64,000 nucleotides of DNA from Poa pratensis (lineage: Eukaryota > Streptophyta > Magnoliopsida > Poales > Poaceae). Below the pieces are notes generated by a model. The model was given only the letters and a program-made list of their open reading frames with translations, was not told the DNA's origin and did no database searches. Of this stretch, positions 1 to 10,298 are shown in pieces. The position numbers were made by a program, and so were the translations under genes. The stretch spans positions 23,975,082 through 24,039,081 of the forward strand of contig CAMZMU010000055.1 in the NCBI GenBank assembly GCA_947311845.1. Reading direction: 5' to 3'. Positions within the stretch are counted from its first letter, which is position 1, and each line of letters starts with the position of its first letter.

Positions 1-16
1 GCAGCATGTCCCTACT

Positions 17-2845
17 ATGAACAAGAATCTTGTTAGCGGCTCCCTTCTATGCAGAGATGGGTTTAAATTAGTCTTGGAGTCCAATAAAGTAGTTGTGTCA
101 AAGTTTGGACAATTTATTGGTAAAGGGTATGAGTGCGGAGGCTTGTTCCGCTTTTCATTATCGGATTTTTGTAATAAGTCAGTAAACCATATTTGTGGCA
201 GTGTGGATTCGGATGCTAATGTTTGGCACTCTCGTTTATGTCATGTTAATTTTGGTTTAATGAGTAGACTTTCCAGTTTGAGTTTAATTCCTACTTTCAC
301 CATTGCCAAAGGTTCTAAGTGCCATAGCTGTGTGCAATCTAAGCAACCTCGAAAGCCTCACAAGGCAGCCGAGGAGAGAAACTTGGCACCTCTAGAACTC
401 GTACATTCGGATCTATGTGAGATGAATGGCGTGTTGACAAAAGGTGATAAGAGATATTTCATGACTTTAATCGATGATGCTACTAGGTTCTGTTATGTAT
501 ATTTGTTGCACACTAAAGATGAAGCTTTAGACTACTTTAAAATTATAAAGCTGAAGTAGAAAATCAATTAGAGAGAAAGATCAAACGTCTTAGGTCAGAT
601 CGTGGTGGCGAGTATTTCTCCAACGTATTTGATGAATTCTGTGAGGAACATGGTATTATTCATGAGAGGACGCCTCCCTATTCGCCCCAATCAAACGGGG
701 TTGCCGAGAGGAAAAACCGCACGCTGACCGACTTGGTGAACGCCATGTTGGACACTGCTGGTTTATCTAAGGCATGGTGGGGGGAGGCTTTGTTGACTTC
801 GTGTCATGTCCTGAATAGAGTTCCTAACAAGGATAAAGAGAAGACACCTTACGAGGAGTGGTCTGGGAGAAAACCATCACTTTCTTATTTTCGTACTTGG
901 GGATGTTTGGCGAAAGTCAATGTTCCAATTCCTAAGAAACGAAAACTTGGACCGAAGACAGTGGATTGTGTCTTTCTAGGTTATGCTCAGCGGAGCATTT
1001 GCTATAGATTTTTAGTGGTTAAATCTGAGATACCTGATATGCATGTTGATACTATTTTGGAATCTCGTGATGCAACATTTTTTGAGAACATGTTTCCTAT
1101 GAAGGATATGCATAGCATTGCTAGAATTTCTTCTGAGATATTTGCTGAACCTAGTACATCTGTTGATCATTCTGAACAACCACATGTTGAGGAAGTCCTT
1201 GAGAAGGATGACAATGAATCAGCTCCCAAGAGGAGCAAGAGACAGAGGACTGAAAAATCCTTTGGTGATGATTTCATTGTGTACCTTGTGGACAATACTC
1301 CCACGTCCATTGCAGAGGCATTTGCATCTCCTGATGCTGATGACTGGAAAGAAGCTGTCCATAATGAGATGGACTCGATTCTTTCTAATGGAACTTGGGA
1401 ATTATCTGAACGACCCTACGGCTGCAAACCTGTGGGTTGTAAGTGGGTGTTCAAGAAGAAGCTAAGGCCTGATGGTACTATTGAGAAGTACAAGGCACGG
1501 CTTGTAGCCAAGGGCTACACCCAGCGCGAAGGCGAAGATTACTTTGACACCTATTCACCTGTTGCTAGACTCACCACCATTCGAGTACTACTTTCCCTGG
1601 CTGCCTCCTATGGTCTTATCGTTCATCAAATGGACGTAAAGACAGCTTTCCTTAACGGAGAGTTGGAAGAGGAAATCTATATGGATCAGCCTGATGGGTT
1701 TGTAGTAAAAGGTGAAGAGAGAAAGGTGTGCAAATTGTTAAAATCTTTGTATGGGCTGAAGCAAGCACCTAAGCAATGGCATGAGAAGTTTGACAGAACT
1801 TTAACTTCTGCAGGCTTTGCCATTAATGAGGCTGATAGGTGTGTGTATTATCGCCATGGTGGGGGCGATAGTGTTATATTATGCTTGTATGTTGATGACA
1901 TACTATTTTCGGTACAAGCATGATAGTGATAAATGAGGTCAAGTCTTTCTGTCAAAGAGCTTTGATATGAAAGATCTGGGACAAGCTGATGTGATCCTGA
2001 ACATTAAGCTGATTAGGGATGAGAGTGGGATTACGTTAACGCAATCACACTATGTTGAGAAGGTCTTGAGCCGCTTTGGTTATATAGACAGCAAGCCTTC
2101 TCCAACACCCTATGATCCCAGTGTGACACTCAGAAAGAACAAAAAGGAAACGAGAGATCAATTAAGATATTCTCAAGTGATCGGTTCACTCATGTACCTT
2201 GCGAGCGCGACGAGACCTGATATCTCTTTTGCTGTGAGCAAGTTGAGCAGGTTCATGTCTAACCCGGGTATTGATCATTGGCATGCACTTGAAAGGGTCA
2301 TGCGCTATCTGAACGGTACAATGAGTTATGGGATTCACTATTCAGGGCACCCTGCGGTGCTTGAGGGATACTGTGATGCGAACTGGATCTCAGATGTTGA
2401 TGAGCTCTACGCCACAAGTGGATATGCATTTATTCTTGGAGGTGGCGCAGTGTCATGGAGGTCTTGCAAACAGACCATTTTGACGAGGTCAACCATGGAA
2501 GCAGAACTTGCTGCTTTAGATACAGCTTCTGTTGAGGCAGAATGGCTGCGTGAGCTCTTGATGGACTTGCCGGTGGTTGAGAAACCATTACCGGCCATCC
2601 TTATGAACTGTGACAACCAAACGGTTATCGAAAGTGAACAGTGCTAAGGATAATGCGAAGTCATCAAGACACGTCAAAGACGCTTGAAGTCTGTCAGGAA
2701 AATGAGAAACTCCGGAGTAATAACTGTTAGTTATATTCAAACAGACAAAAACCTGGCAGATCCCTTTACGAAGGGACTATCACGTAATGTGATAGATAGT
2801 GCATCGAGGGAGATGGGGTTGAGACCCGTGAGTGTTACACCATAG
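17..2845 (+). pseudogene. E1 Copia polyprotein remnant: pre-integrase, integrase, RT, RNase H
   Basis: The protein would integrate and reverse-transcribe the element. The GAG-pre-integrase zinc segment (HSRLCH...CHSC) lies at about 220-345, and the integrase core begins at about 400 (LVHSDLCE). The RT is recognised by WVFKKKLRPDG at about 1446 and the catalytic YVDD at 1888-1899. RNase H carries the YCDANW motif at about 2370. Single-base lesions shift the frame near 541-548, near 1905, near 1950 and near 2625, so the reading is split over several frames. The terminal FTKGLSR motif, typical of Copia RNase H ends, is still readable at about 2770 before a stop at 2843-2845. There is no sign of selection on this copy. 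Confidence 0.9.
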
Positions 2846-3387
2846 TGGTAACCCAACCTATGTGATCGGAGATCCCGTGAATTAGGACCTGGGAAGAACA
2901 AGCTAGTGGTTTAACTGAGGAGAGTTATTTTTAACCCTCTCCGTGGGAAGATGCATAACTCTCACATTCTGTAAGGCAGGTTGGCAATATGCCTTAATGT
3001 GTTTCTGTTGGCTATTCGTAGCAAAGGTGCTATCCTACAGAGCGACCTTGAAAGAACACACCTATATGAGTCCGACTGTTAAACGTCGCAGTCTATGAGA
3101 TTTGGGTGATCTCTAGTAAGCTCATGAAGAGACCAGGGAGTATGACGCATATGCTCCACCCGCGGGGTAGGCTACTGGCAGCCACGTACTGGTTATGACT
3201 TTGAGTGAAGTCTATTGGCACCAAACTTGCAATTCAAGGTTCGTCCATTGTTCAAGTTGCTGGTAGATGTAGCTTGAAGCTCTAGGCGGAAGTTCAACTT
3301 AACAGTCTCTGCTGAAACACTGGTATATAAACAAGAAACGAGGTTTGGCAAAATCTCTAAATGGGAATTTGAGATCTGGTGGGGGAT
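2846..3387 (+). other. E1 3' untranslated region and polypurine tract
   Basis: This is about 540 bp without coding potential between the RNase H end and the LTR. It ends in the purine run GGTGGGGGAT directly before the LTR start TGTTAG, which is the expected plus-strand priming site. No other feature is visible. Confidence 0.75.
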
Positions 3388-4357
3388 TGTTAGAATTGGG
3401 CCCATTTGGGCAGCCCAATAAGCAATTTCAGAAAATCTCAAAGCCCATTTTTGTGGCAGCACACATGGGGTGGAGTGGGAGCTAAAGTTTAGTCCCACAT
3501 TGCTAGTTGGAGGAGACAAACACCACCTTATAAGTGGAGTGTTGTGACTTGGTAAGCTTGTGAGAACAAGAGGCTCTCTCGCGCTCCTCCTCCTCCTCCG
3601 CCGCCGCTCGACGCACGCACCGCACCGCCCCGCCGCCGTCTCGTCACGACGCGCCGCGGGTTGCGGGAATCTCGCCGAGCCGAGCTTTATTTTTGCAGTC
3701 CGGGAAAACGGTTTGGACGGACGCGTCACAGTTAGTCGGTTCGGGTCGCTCCCGGATCGTGGGCTACTGTAACCGACCTAAAACGTGCGCGACGTGGACT
3801 TGGCCCACGTTGTACCCGTTAGGGTTTTCCCGAGCCGCACTATATAAAGTGTGCACTGCGTGCGCCGCAACACCCGAACCAATCTAGGTTTTGCCAATCT
3901 CGTGCCTTGCGCCGCCACCGTAGTCTACTCCATCCCGTGCGCCGGCGTGCACCGGCGAACGGGACAGCAGGTCTCCGGAACCGCTTCCTTGTGATCCTGT
4001 ACGGGAGAGGGCGAATAAGGTTTTTGGGAAGCGCTCCGCGCGACTGCTTTCAAGTTCTTCATCACGGCTCGACTTCCTGGACGATCTCCGGGTCCGCGGG
4101 CGACTCGTCTCCAACGTCGTCTTCTTCGAGCTGCTACCGTCGCCGCTCAAGCTGCTGCCGTCGCTGCTCCAACGACTACTTCATCTACAATTGTTCGGTA
4201 CGTTCGTCACGTTCCGATGGCTGTGTTCGTAGATGTCTTGCTGCTGTTCATGTTAATTAGTACGTCTAGTATTTTCGAGATTAACATGTTAGTAGCTCTT
4301 GTGATCATGCTTTATATTCTGGAATTAATCATGGAAATTATGCCTATTATTCCAACA
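3388..4357 (+). repeat. E1 3' LTR (about 970 bp)
   Basis: The LTR starts TGTTAGAATTG after the polypurine tract and ends TTATTCCAACA. The termini are therefore near-perfect short inverted repeats in Copia style (TGTTAGAAT / ATTCCAACA). A TATATAAAG box sits at 3841-3849 inside a GC-rich promoter-like part. Short open frames inside it (for example 3560-3772 or 3907-4260) are chance frames in GC-rich LTR DNA. Only one LTR is in the window, so its age cannot be estimated. Confidence 0.88.
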
Positions 4358-4555
4358 CCATAGTTGTATGTATCATATGCTTCCGGTCGATCCATTCGAT
4401 TCCAAGTGGCTTCAATTCTGAACACGCACACGAACGTGCATGCAGGCATGATTTTTGTTTTCTCACGTACTACGTACATACATATGTTCTCTCCGCCGCA
4501 CTTACTTACGCGTGCACGTACGCTCCCCAATTTATATATTTTGCAGGGACAGGAC
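4358..4555. other. Unassigned flank of E1
   Basis: A short AT-rich stretch right of the E1 LTR. I see no gene, repeat or known element in it. Confidence 0.5.
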
Positions 4556-5350
4556 TAGGCGTCCCCCGAGGGTTCTTTCCGTCCGATCCCCCGGGTCGCC
4601 AGCCCGACACGTGTCCTCTAAAAATAGGCTAATCCCGTTTTTGCTACAAAACTCCCGCTTTTGCTACAAATCGTCCCGCTTTTGCTGCATTGTAGCAAAA
4701 AACGGTTCGTACACAGAACATGAAAGGAAAATTCTGGCCTCGCCGGAGACCTCACCGGATACCTCGCCGGACACGTGGTAGCAAAAAGTTTATGCTATTG
4801 TAGCAAAAAAAAAGTTCGATTGTAGCAAAATAAACTTCGCCGGAGACATCGCCGGAGACTCTCGCCGGAGACATCGCCGGAGACCTCACCGGAGACCTCG
4901 CCGGAGATATAGTAGCAAATTTTTTGATCTATTGAAGCAAAACCAGATAAAAATAATAGCAAAAATAAAGTTATATTGCAGCAACATCGTAAAAATTCTT
5001 GCGGCAAGGTTCTCCGATTAGACTTATGATGCAAAACAGCAGAGCAAAATTGTAGCAAAAAAAGTTCTTGCAGTGCAAATTCACAGAACGTATGGTGCAA
5101 AAATTCAGACATGGACAAAACATGATAGCAAAAACATTATGCTATTTTAGCAAAACCACAAAACTAATGCAGCAAAAACAAAAATAAAAATTACAGTATC
5201 GTAGCAAAAAATTCCGGCCAAGTCCTCCAAGCACCGCTCACCACCGATTGTAGCACCGACGACCTTCGATGGTAGCACCGTGCACCGCCGTGCTTCCATG
5301 AGAGCAACGCCGCCGTACCATTGGAGCATCCCCGTGCCTCTTCAATAGCA
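4556..5350. repeat. Dispersed '(g)tagcaaaa' repeat block with 12-bp tandem core
   Basis: The motif tagcaaaa, or close variants such as tgctacaaa on the other strand, recurs many times between about 4625 and 5215. The spacing is roughly 20-40 bp. At about 4839-4911 it is punctuated by 12-bp tandem units of the type tcgccggagacc. The right part changes into gtagcaccg/gtagcaacg units. No convincing protein is present; open frames here follow the repeat. Similar gctacaa/tagcaaaa arrays are known to me from grass intergenic DNA, but I cannot name the element. Confidence 0.6.
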
Positions 5351-5352
5351 GC

Positions 5353-5590
5353 GCCGCATGCTCCATGTAGCAACGTCGCCCTGCTTGTCGTAGCTCCGGC
5401 AGCACCGCCAACTGCTGAAGGTAGCACGGGCGTTGGTCGCTGGTAGCAACAACGGACACCTACGGCAGCAGGGCCGCCTGCTCCATGTAGCAACATCGCC
5501 TGCTCGTCGTAGCTCCGGCAGCACCGCCACTGCCGAAGGTAGCACGGGCGATAGTCTCTGGTAGCAAAGACGGACACCTACGGCAGCAGT
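5353..5590. repeat. Two-copy tandem repeat, period about 120 bp
   Basis: A unit beginning GCCGC(A/C)TGCTCCATGTAG starts at 5353 and again at 5473. The two copies agree closely over their full length apart from a few substitutions and one- or two-base indels. Both end in a GGACACCTACGGCAGCAG stretch. The copies are near-frame but contain indels, so I treat this as repetitive DNA and not as protein coding. Confidence 0.8.
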
Positions 5591-5659
5591 GCTTGGTGCC
5601 GAGGACGACGCCCGTAGGTCGAGCCCGAGCTCGTCGACGCCGGTGGCCATGGCGGCAGG

Positions 5660-5763
5660 AGCTCCGCCGTCATGCCTTTGCAGCATCGGAGCATCAGTGC
5701 CCCACCTCTGTAGCTCCGCCGTCATGCCTTTGCAGCACCGGAGCATCAGCATCCCCGGAGGAG
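5660..5763. repeat. Two-copy tandem repeat, period about 52 bp
   Basis: AGCTCCGCCGTCATGCC begins at 5660 and again at 5712, each followed by tttgcagca(t/c)cggagcatcag. It continues the duplicated character of the GC-rich tract. Confidence 0.75.
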
Positions 5764-6420
5764 CCGACGCCTCCCAGCCGACGAGCGTCCGTGGTGATCC
5801 TGCCCCTGTACGCGTCGCTGCGGATGACGTCAAGGACCTGGACCTCCTCCGGCTAAATCCCAGCGGCGCGCACGGCCGGAGGTCCGAGGTAGGAGGTGCC
5901 CGTCGGGGCCCTAGGCCAGGGCAGCGGCGGCGCGGGACCTCGCAGGTCAACGGCGGCAGCGGCCGAGCTCTCTGGCGTTGTCGTCGCCGGACCTGTGGCT
6001 CGGTCGCGAGGGAGACGAGGGTCGCACGGCGTGGCGGAGCACCGAGAAGACGATGGCGTCGCCGTCCCCCGCGGATGGCCACATCGGACGCGATGGAGAG
6101 GAGCAGGGGCTCGGGCAAGGGTAGGAGCGCGGCGGCCTTGCGGCGAGGCTCGGGGCGGCCCGATTGGAGGCGGCGGCGAGCCGGCCCGCGGCGGTGGGCA
6201 TGGATTAAGAAGCGGCGGCGTGGTGATGCGAGCCGCGAGGATGAGGATGGCAGTGCTCTGTTGGTGATGCGAGCCGCGAGCGAGGGTGAGGATGGATAAG
6301 GCTGAGGCGCGCGTGAGCGACGTAGACGTTTCCCAGCCACACAATCAGAACGGATCGGACGGCACGCGAGCAGGAGGACGGGACGACAGGATCCCCCGGA
6401 TGATTACTATACTTTTCCAT
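5764..6420. other. GC-rich tract with overlapping open frames on both strands
   Basis: Long open frames exist on both strands (for example + 5589-6299 and - 6340-5342), but they are Arg/Ala/Pro/Gly-rich and overlap one another. That is what GC-rich DNA gives by chance. I recognise no domain. A captured or decayed first exon of a host gene, as in a Pack-MULE, is possible but not shown. Confidence 0.45.
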
Positions 6421-7362
6421 TTTGCAGCCGTGTACAGACCATATATGATTGAGGTTGAGGAGAAAATCAACTAACTGAGTGCATGTGTACCATATATTTT
6501 GCAACTTGTGGTTTCGGGTGAGTACAAGTGTAATCTTAAATTCTTAATATTCTAGTCCTCACCCTTATCCGGACCAGGATGGAACCATGCTAAGCAGAGT
6601 GAGCTGAGTAACTTGCCATGAGTGTATAATTTTACGGTGACCTTATATATGGCCCTCCGAGATCATGGTATACCTAGTTCGACTTGACCTTATTTCCACG
6701 CCAACCCTAGCTAGGCGGTCAGGCTCCTAAGTCATGGCCCTGGAACGTCTCATGCATCCATGCATGCAACACGAAACCACTTCATGAATTGCGAGATAGA
6801 AAACCAATGTACGCGACATAAAAAAGTAATGCATGCAACGACACAAACATCTTTGTTGCATGAATCAAATAATTTGCAACAAATATCCATAATCATCACA
6901 GTATTACTCTCATCTCATATGTATGAAACATACCCTATACATGAGCTTGCGACATGTCAAAACAACATATGCAACATAACCTGCTCTAACCATCAACGTT
7001 TGATTCGCCAAGAACATGCCACATCGGCTTGCCAACGATGGATTTTTCCCATTGATTGTCGTCCATCCTGATGTCTTCACATGGTCAACGAACGCCTCAA
7101 CGACCGGTCCAAGCTTCATGTGGTGCTTCACTGTGAGTATGTGTGGTGCATTCCAATGAGCTCCACCACTTTTGTCTCCTTTATGCAGGATTAAAAGTAT
7201 TGCGAGATATAAATCTATTTGTTCAATTTTATCAACGGTAATGGCATTAACTTGAGTTTCCTATTTACCTTTGATCATGCCAATCAACTCATCTGTAAAC
7301 TCTTCATTTTTTTTCTCCTTAACGATGGATTTCACCTTCCTTGAGATGGATCTTTCTACATG
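6421..7362. other. Unassigned AT-rich DNA
   Basis: No convincing gene. The sequence has several 'atgcatgcaac' and 'ttgcaacaa' words at 6750-6870. At about 6910-7130 the minus strand carries an open stretch of about 70 codons that I do not recognise. It lies downstream, on the same strand, of the gag-like fragment at 7363-7644 and may be part of the same decayed element. Confidence 0.4.
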
Positions 7363-7644
7363 TTATTGGGCATGGTTATCTTGCATATCATCAAGAAGTT
7401 TCTTTGCGACTTTAATTTTTTTTCCCTTGAACGTGCCTCTTGCAGCAGCATCAAGCATAGATTTTGGCATAGGGTTAAGAGCATAATCGAGTAAGTGAAG
7501 TATGAGCCATTCTTCCATCTCATGGTTAGGAAAATTTCTTACACACACTTTCATTCTTTCCCAAGAAATCTCTAGTGGCTCATCGTTTTCTTGTTTAACA
7601 TGAGTTATGTTAGAACATAACTGCATGGTTTCCGTAGGTGGCAA
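7363..7644 (-). pseudogene. Decayed Gypsy (Athila/Tat-type) gag fragment
   Basis: An open minus-strand stretch of 93 codons resembles the retrotrans_gag core: a SWERMK segment, then HEMEEW(L)I, a LDAAARGTF segment and a following VAKKLLDDM helix. In intact relatives these positions read roughly AWERLK, HGMEEW and LDAAAGGSF. Only this core survives; no LTR, protease or polymerase was found around it. It is probably the trace of an old insertion that predates E2. Confidence 0.55.
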
Positions 7645-9120
7645 AACTTAAGTCATAAAGATATTGCAGCTGTAATCAAATCTGAATGGTTGATAGTTTT
7701 ACAATGTCGCCAATCACGAAAAAAATTAGGTTACAAGTATGGCTATGGATATGGAGATGCTAAGAGAATAGAGATGGAGTGGTAATGATGCCAGCACTTC
7801 GTGTAGGAATGGTGGATGAGAGGCTCTTCTCCGGCAGGTGTCCTCCTCTCCTTTATGAGGCACTTGACGGGATTAGGTTTTCGATGATTTTCTAGTGCAA
7901 ATCTGATGGTGGCCCTTTGATGAAAGTTGCTTGGTTTCATTTGACGGAGCCGTCAACCTATGGTACGGTCGGGTGTGGCCATACCTTTGCTCACTAAGTC
8001 TCCTAGAAGTGGCATTCCGAGCTCCCCTGATTTGGGCAAGTCCCCATCATGTGATTCTTTCCATATATGTTCATATTTCATCACTAAGATGACCATTTAT
8101 GTAAGTAAATAACAACCGAACAAGGATATTTACACATATGTGGCATAATTGGTGATTAGTGGCAGGTTAGAAAAATATATTATTAATTTATTGAGAAATA
8201 ACATGTTTAAACAAGAACTAAAAGATTTTAAAATCCACTCATCAATCATGACTGAACCTAGCTACATGGGTAGCTCCAAGGAGGTTAATCACGTAGGGGC
8301 GGTGCCACCGTGGTAAGCTAACAAATGTGGTCAAACGAGCATTTGTCCATAGGAGCACGTACGAAAGCACAAATGCGGAAGTGCCAATGTAGGGATACAC
8401 ATGCTGGCCCAGGCCGAGACCACAATCAACAATGCTAGGGGTGAAGGCCACGATGTCACCTCCCGGCAATAGGGGAGAGGCCGCTAGGGTCCGACGCTAA
8501 CCAGCAGAAAAACCAATTCCGATATTTGCGGCTAAGCTCGTTGAAGGTCTTGTCGCCGCTTACTAGAGTGCACACCGCCAATGTGCGGGTCACGGAAGCC
8601 CCGCGGAGGGATGCTTGGAGGACGAATTCAGAGCCACTCGACTCAGATCACTGACAAGAAATCCGAGCCTTCTAAGTAGAGCCCAAAAAGGGATTGAGGG
8701 AGGGGAAACAAGTAGCTTGTGCCCCGCCACCGTGTCAGCCATTTGACGACCTTCTTCGCCAACGACGAGGGAATTGGACGGGTGGCGTTTTAGTTACCTC
8801 GTGGCGGCTAGGGTTAATTCCTCTAGGGAGGTTGACTTGTGTCAACTGTTATGATTCATGAAAATTCCATAGCGACTTGTTTCTACAAAAACTTACTATA
8901 ATGGAGACAAGCTTAACATACCCAGTTGACCAATCGCAACCGATCCTTTCCTGTTACCACCACCCACGCCGTCTGACCCAACGGAAAATGCAAGCTAACT
9001 GCCACTGCAGGAGGTTGGCTAAAAAACTATATGCATTGCAAATCATGCCGTACCCACATTGCATTTCTCCTCAGCTGTGCTGTGAGTCTGTGACCTGTGC
9101 CTGCCCTTCGCCGCCAGCTC
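7645..9120. other. Unassigned, possibly single-copy DNA
   Basis: There is no recognisable coding region. The composition is mixed, with a GC-richer part at 8260-8830. Short open frames on both strands show no familiar motif. It could be ordinary upstream DNA of the promoter-like segment that follows. Confidence 0.4.
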
Positions 9121-9200
9121 CTCTCCGTCCCTACCACCTTCCTCTTCCTTTCATGGCCTCGTCCGCTTATATATACCACCTCGCTTCCCACCGCACAATC
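9121..9200 (+). promoter_or_regulatory. Promoter-like segment ending at the E2 insertion point
   Basis: A pyrimidine-rich C/T stretch is followed by a perfect TATATATA at 9168-9175 and then by CACCTCGCTTCCCACC, which looks like a plant core promoter and transcription start. The E2 LTR begins 26 bp later. If a host gene followed, its body would now lie beyond 64 kb to the right. The last five bases, CAATC (9196-9200), should be the E2 target duplication. The promoter identity is an inference from base pattern only. Confidence 0.35.
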
Positions 9201-9332
9201 TGTTTAATATCGTGAAGAAAACAAATGACCGAACTGAGGATTCGTATTGACTTGGAGAGACCTTTACATGTTACATGTGGGCTGGGCCCTTTACTCTACT
9301 CTAATGGGCCTATACAGGATATATACTTAACA
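9201..9332 (-). repeat. E2 3' LTR (about 132 bp)
   Basis: On the minus strand the LTR starts TGTTAAGTATATATCC right after an eight-G polypurine tract (plus-strand run of C at 9333-9340). It ends GATATTAAACA. A TATATA sequence lies near its start. It is short, but short LTRs are usual in several plant Copia lineages. The partner LTR is outside the window, so the boundary rests on the polypurine tract and the TG...CA ends. Confidence 0.65.
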
Positions 9333-9346
9333 CCCCCCCCTCAAAC

Positions 9347-10298
9347 TCAAGGTGGATCAAGAACATCTGAGACACCGAGTTTGAGACTATGAAAACTATG
9401 CTGATCTCTAGTTTGAGCCTTTGTGAAGAAATCTGCAACTTGAAGCTCTGATGGAACATATTGAAGTTTAATAGTAGCTTCTTGGCAATGAGATCGAGTG
9501 AAGGAGGCATCCACACCAATGTGTTTGGTTAACTCATGCTTTACTGGATCATTAGCTATTTGAATAGCAGCGGTGTTATCACAAAGAAGAGGCGTGGCTG
9601 CATGGCATGAAACACCAAGATCACCCAATAACCAGCGAAGCCAAACAATTTCCGATGTAGTTGTAGAAAGTGCCCGAAGCTCCGCCTCGGCGCTAGAACG
9701 TGATACGGCAGTTTGCTTCTTTGACTTCCATGCAATGAGAGATGTACCAAGAAATATGCAATAGCCAGTGACCGAGCGACGATCAACAGGGTCACTCGCC
9801 CAAGTGGAGTCAGAGTAAGCATGAAGCTGGAGCTGACTCGAATTAGCATAGAATAAGCGGCGAGACGTAGTCCCCCGTAAGTACCAAAGCACCCGAAGTA
9901 AATGCCCATGATGAACTGAGGTGGGAGCACTAACAAATTGGCTGAGAGTGTGAATTGCATGAGCAATGTCAGGTCTTGTCACGGTGAGGTACACTAGACT
10001 GCCTACAATCTGACGATACCGAGAAGGGTCCTCAAGAGGAGTGCCATCAGTAGGACGCAACTGCAAATGAAGTTCCATTGGTGTTGCAGCAGTGCGTGTG
10101 TCAGTGAGGCCAGAGCGAGAAATCAAATCTTGAGTGTATCGTTGCTGAGAGATATAGTAACCATTATCAGTGTGCTCGACCTCAATCCCGAGAAAATAAC
10201 TGAGAGACCCCAAATCTGACATCTTGAATTGCTCACTCAATTTTTTCTTAACAAAAGCAATATACCGAACATCATCTCCAGTGATCAACATGTCATCT
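9347..10298 (-). pseudogene. E2 RT C-terminus and RNase H (split gene)
   Basis: About 314 uninterrupted codons. The start is MLITGDD, immediately after the RT catalytic box. It continues with the Copia connection (LGSLSYFLGIEVE, QRYTQDLI), SLVYLTVTRPDIA, and RNase H with YSDSTWA, SWKSKKQ-like and SSAEAELRA segments. It closes with HIGVDASFT and ADFFTKA. No frameshift is seen in this half, so the lesion is the insertion of E3. The rest of the gene is at 32762-34210. The family resembles the Ale/Retrofit Copia lineage. Confidence 0.9.
10294..10298. repeat. E3 target-site duplication, left copy (CATCT)
   Basis: CATCT directly precedes the E3 LTR start and recurs at 32757-32761 directly after the E3 LTR end. 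It falls in the E2 codons for the catalytic YVDD motif. Confidence 0.93.

Larger units (their letters stand above)
1..4357 (+). mobile_element. E1: 3' part of a Ty1/Copia LTR retrotransposon
   Basis: The window opens inside a Copia element. Reading rightwards there is a GAG-pre-integrase segment, the integrase core, a Copia-type reverse transcriptase, RNase H, an untranslated 3' region, a polypurine tract and one LTR. That domain order (integrase before RT) is diagnostic of Ty1/Copia. The 5' LTR, the primer site and most of gag lie left of the window, so the target duplication cannot be checked. The right flank after the LTR begins CCATA. At least four frameshifts break the coding region, so the copy is not autonomous. 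I could not assign the Copia lineage with confidence. Confidence 0.93.
9201..10298 (-). mobile_element. E2: Ty1/Copia element, 3' portion (minus strand)
   Basis: This is the right-hand (3') end of a Copia element read on the minus strand: a short LTR, a polypurine tract, RNase H and the C-terminal part of RT. The element continues at 32757-34210 beyond E3, and its 5' end lies beyond 64000 because E5 also interrupts it. The continuity is supported by the exact E3 target duplication CATCT (10294-10298 and 32757-32761) and by the RT reading that stops in YVDD on one side and resumes with MLITGDD on the other. Confidence 0.92.

Noticed and set aside
5342..6344. Long open frames on both strands of the GC-rich tract (up to 332 codons)
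   Set aside because: They overlap each other in several frames, are Arg/Ala/Pro-rich and show no domain; this is expected in GC-rich DNA with few stop codons.
4556..6420. A Mutator-like element with terminal inverted repeats around the GC-rich tract
   Set aside because: Both ends contain GTCCGATCC-like words, but I could not align longer inverted repeats or find a 9-bp duplication.
9201..9332. A longer E2 LTR extending left of 9201
   Set aside because: TGTTTAATA on the plus strand gives the CA-type end expected for the LTR, and the DNA to the left looks like a host promoter; the partner LTR is not available to settle it.
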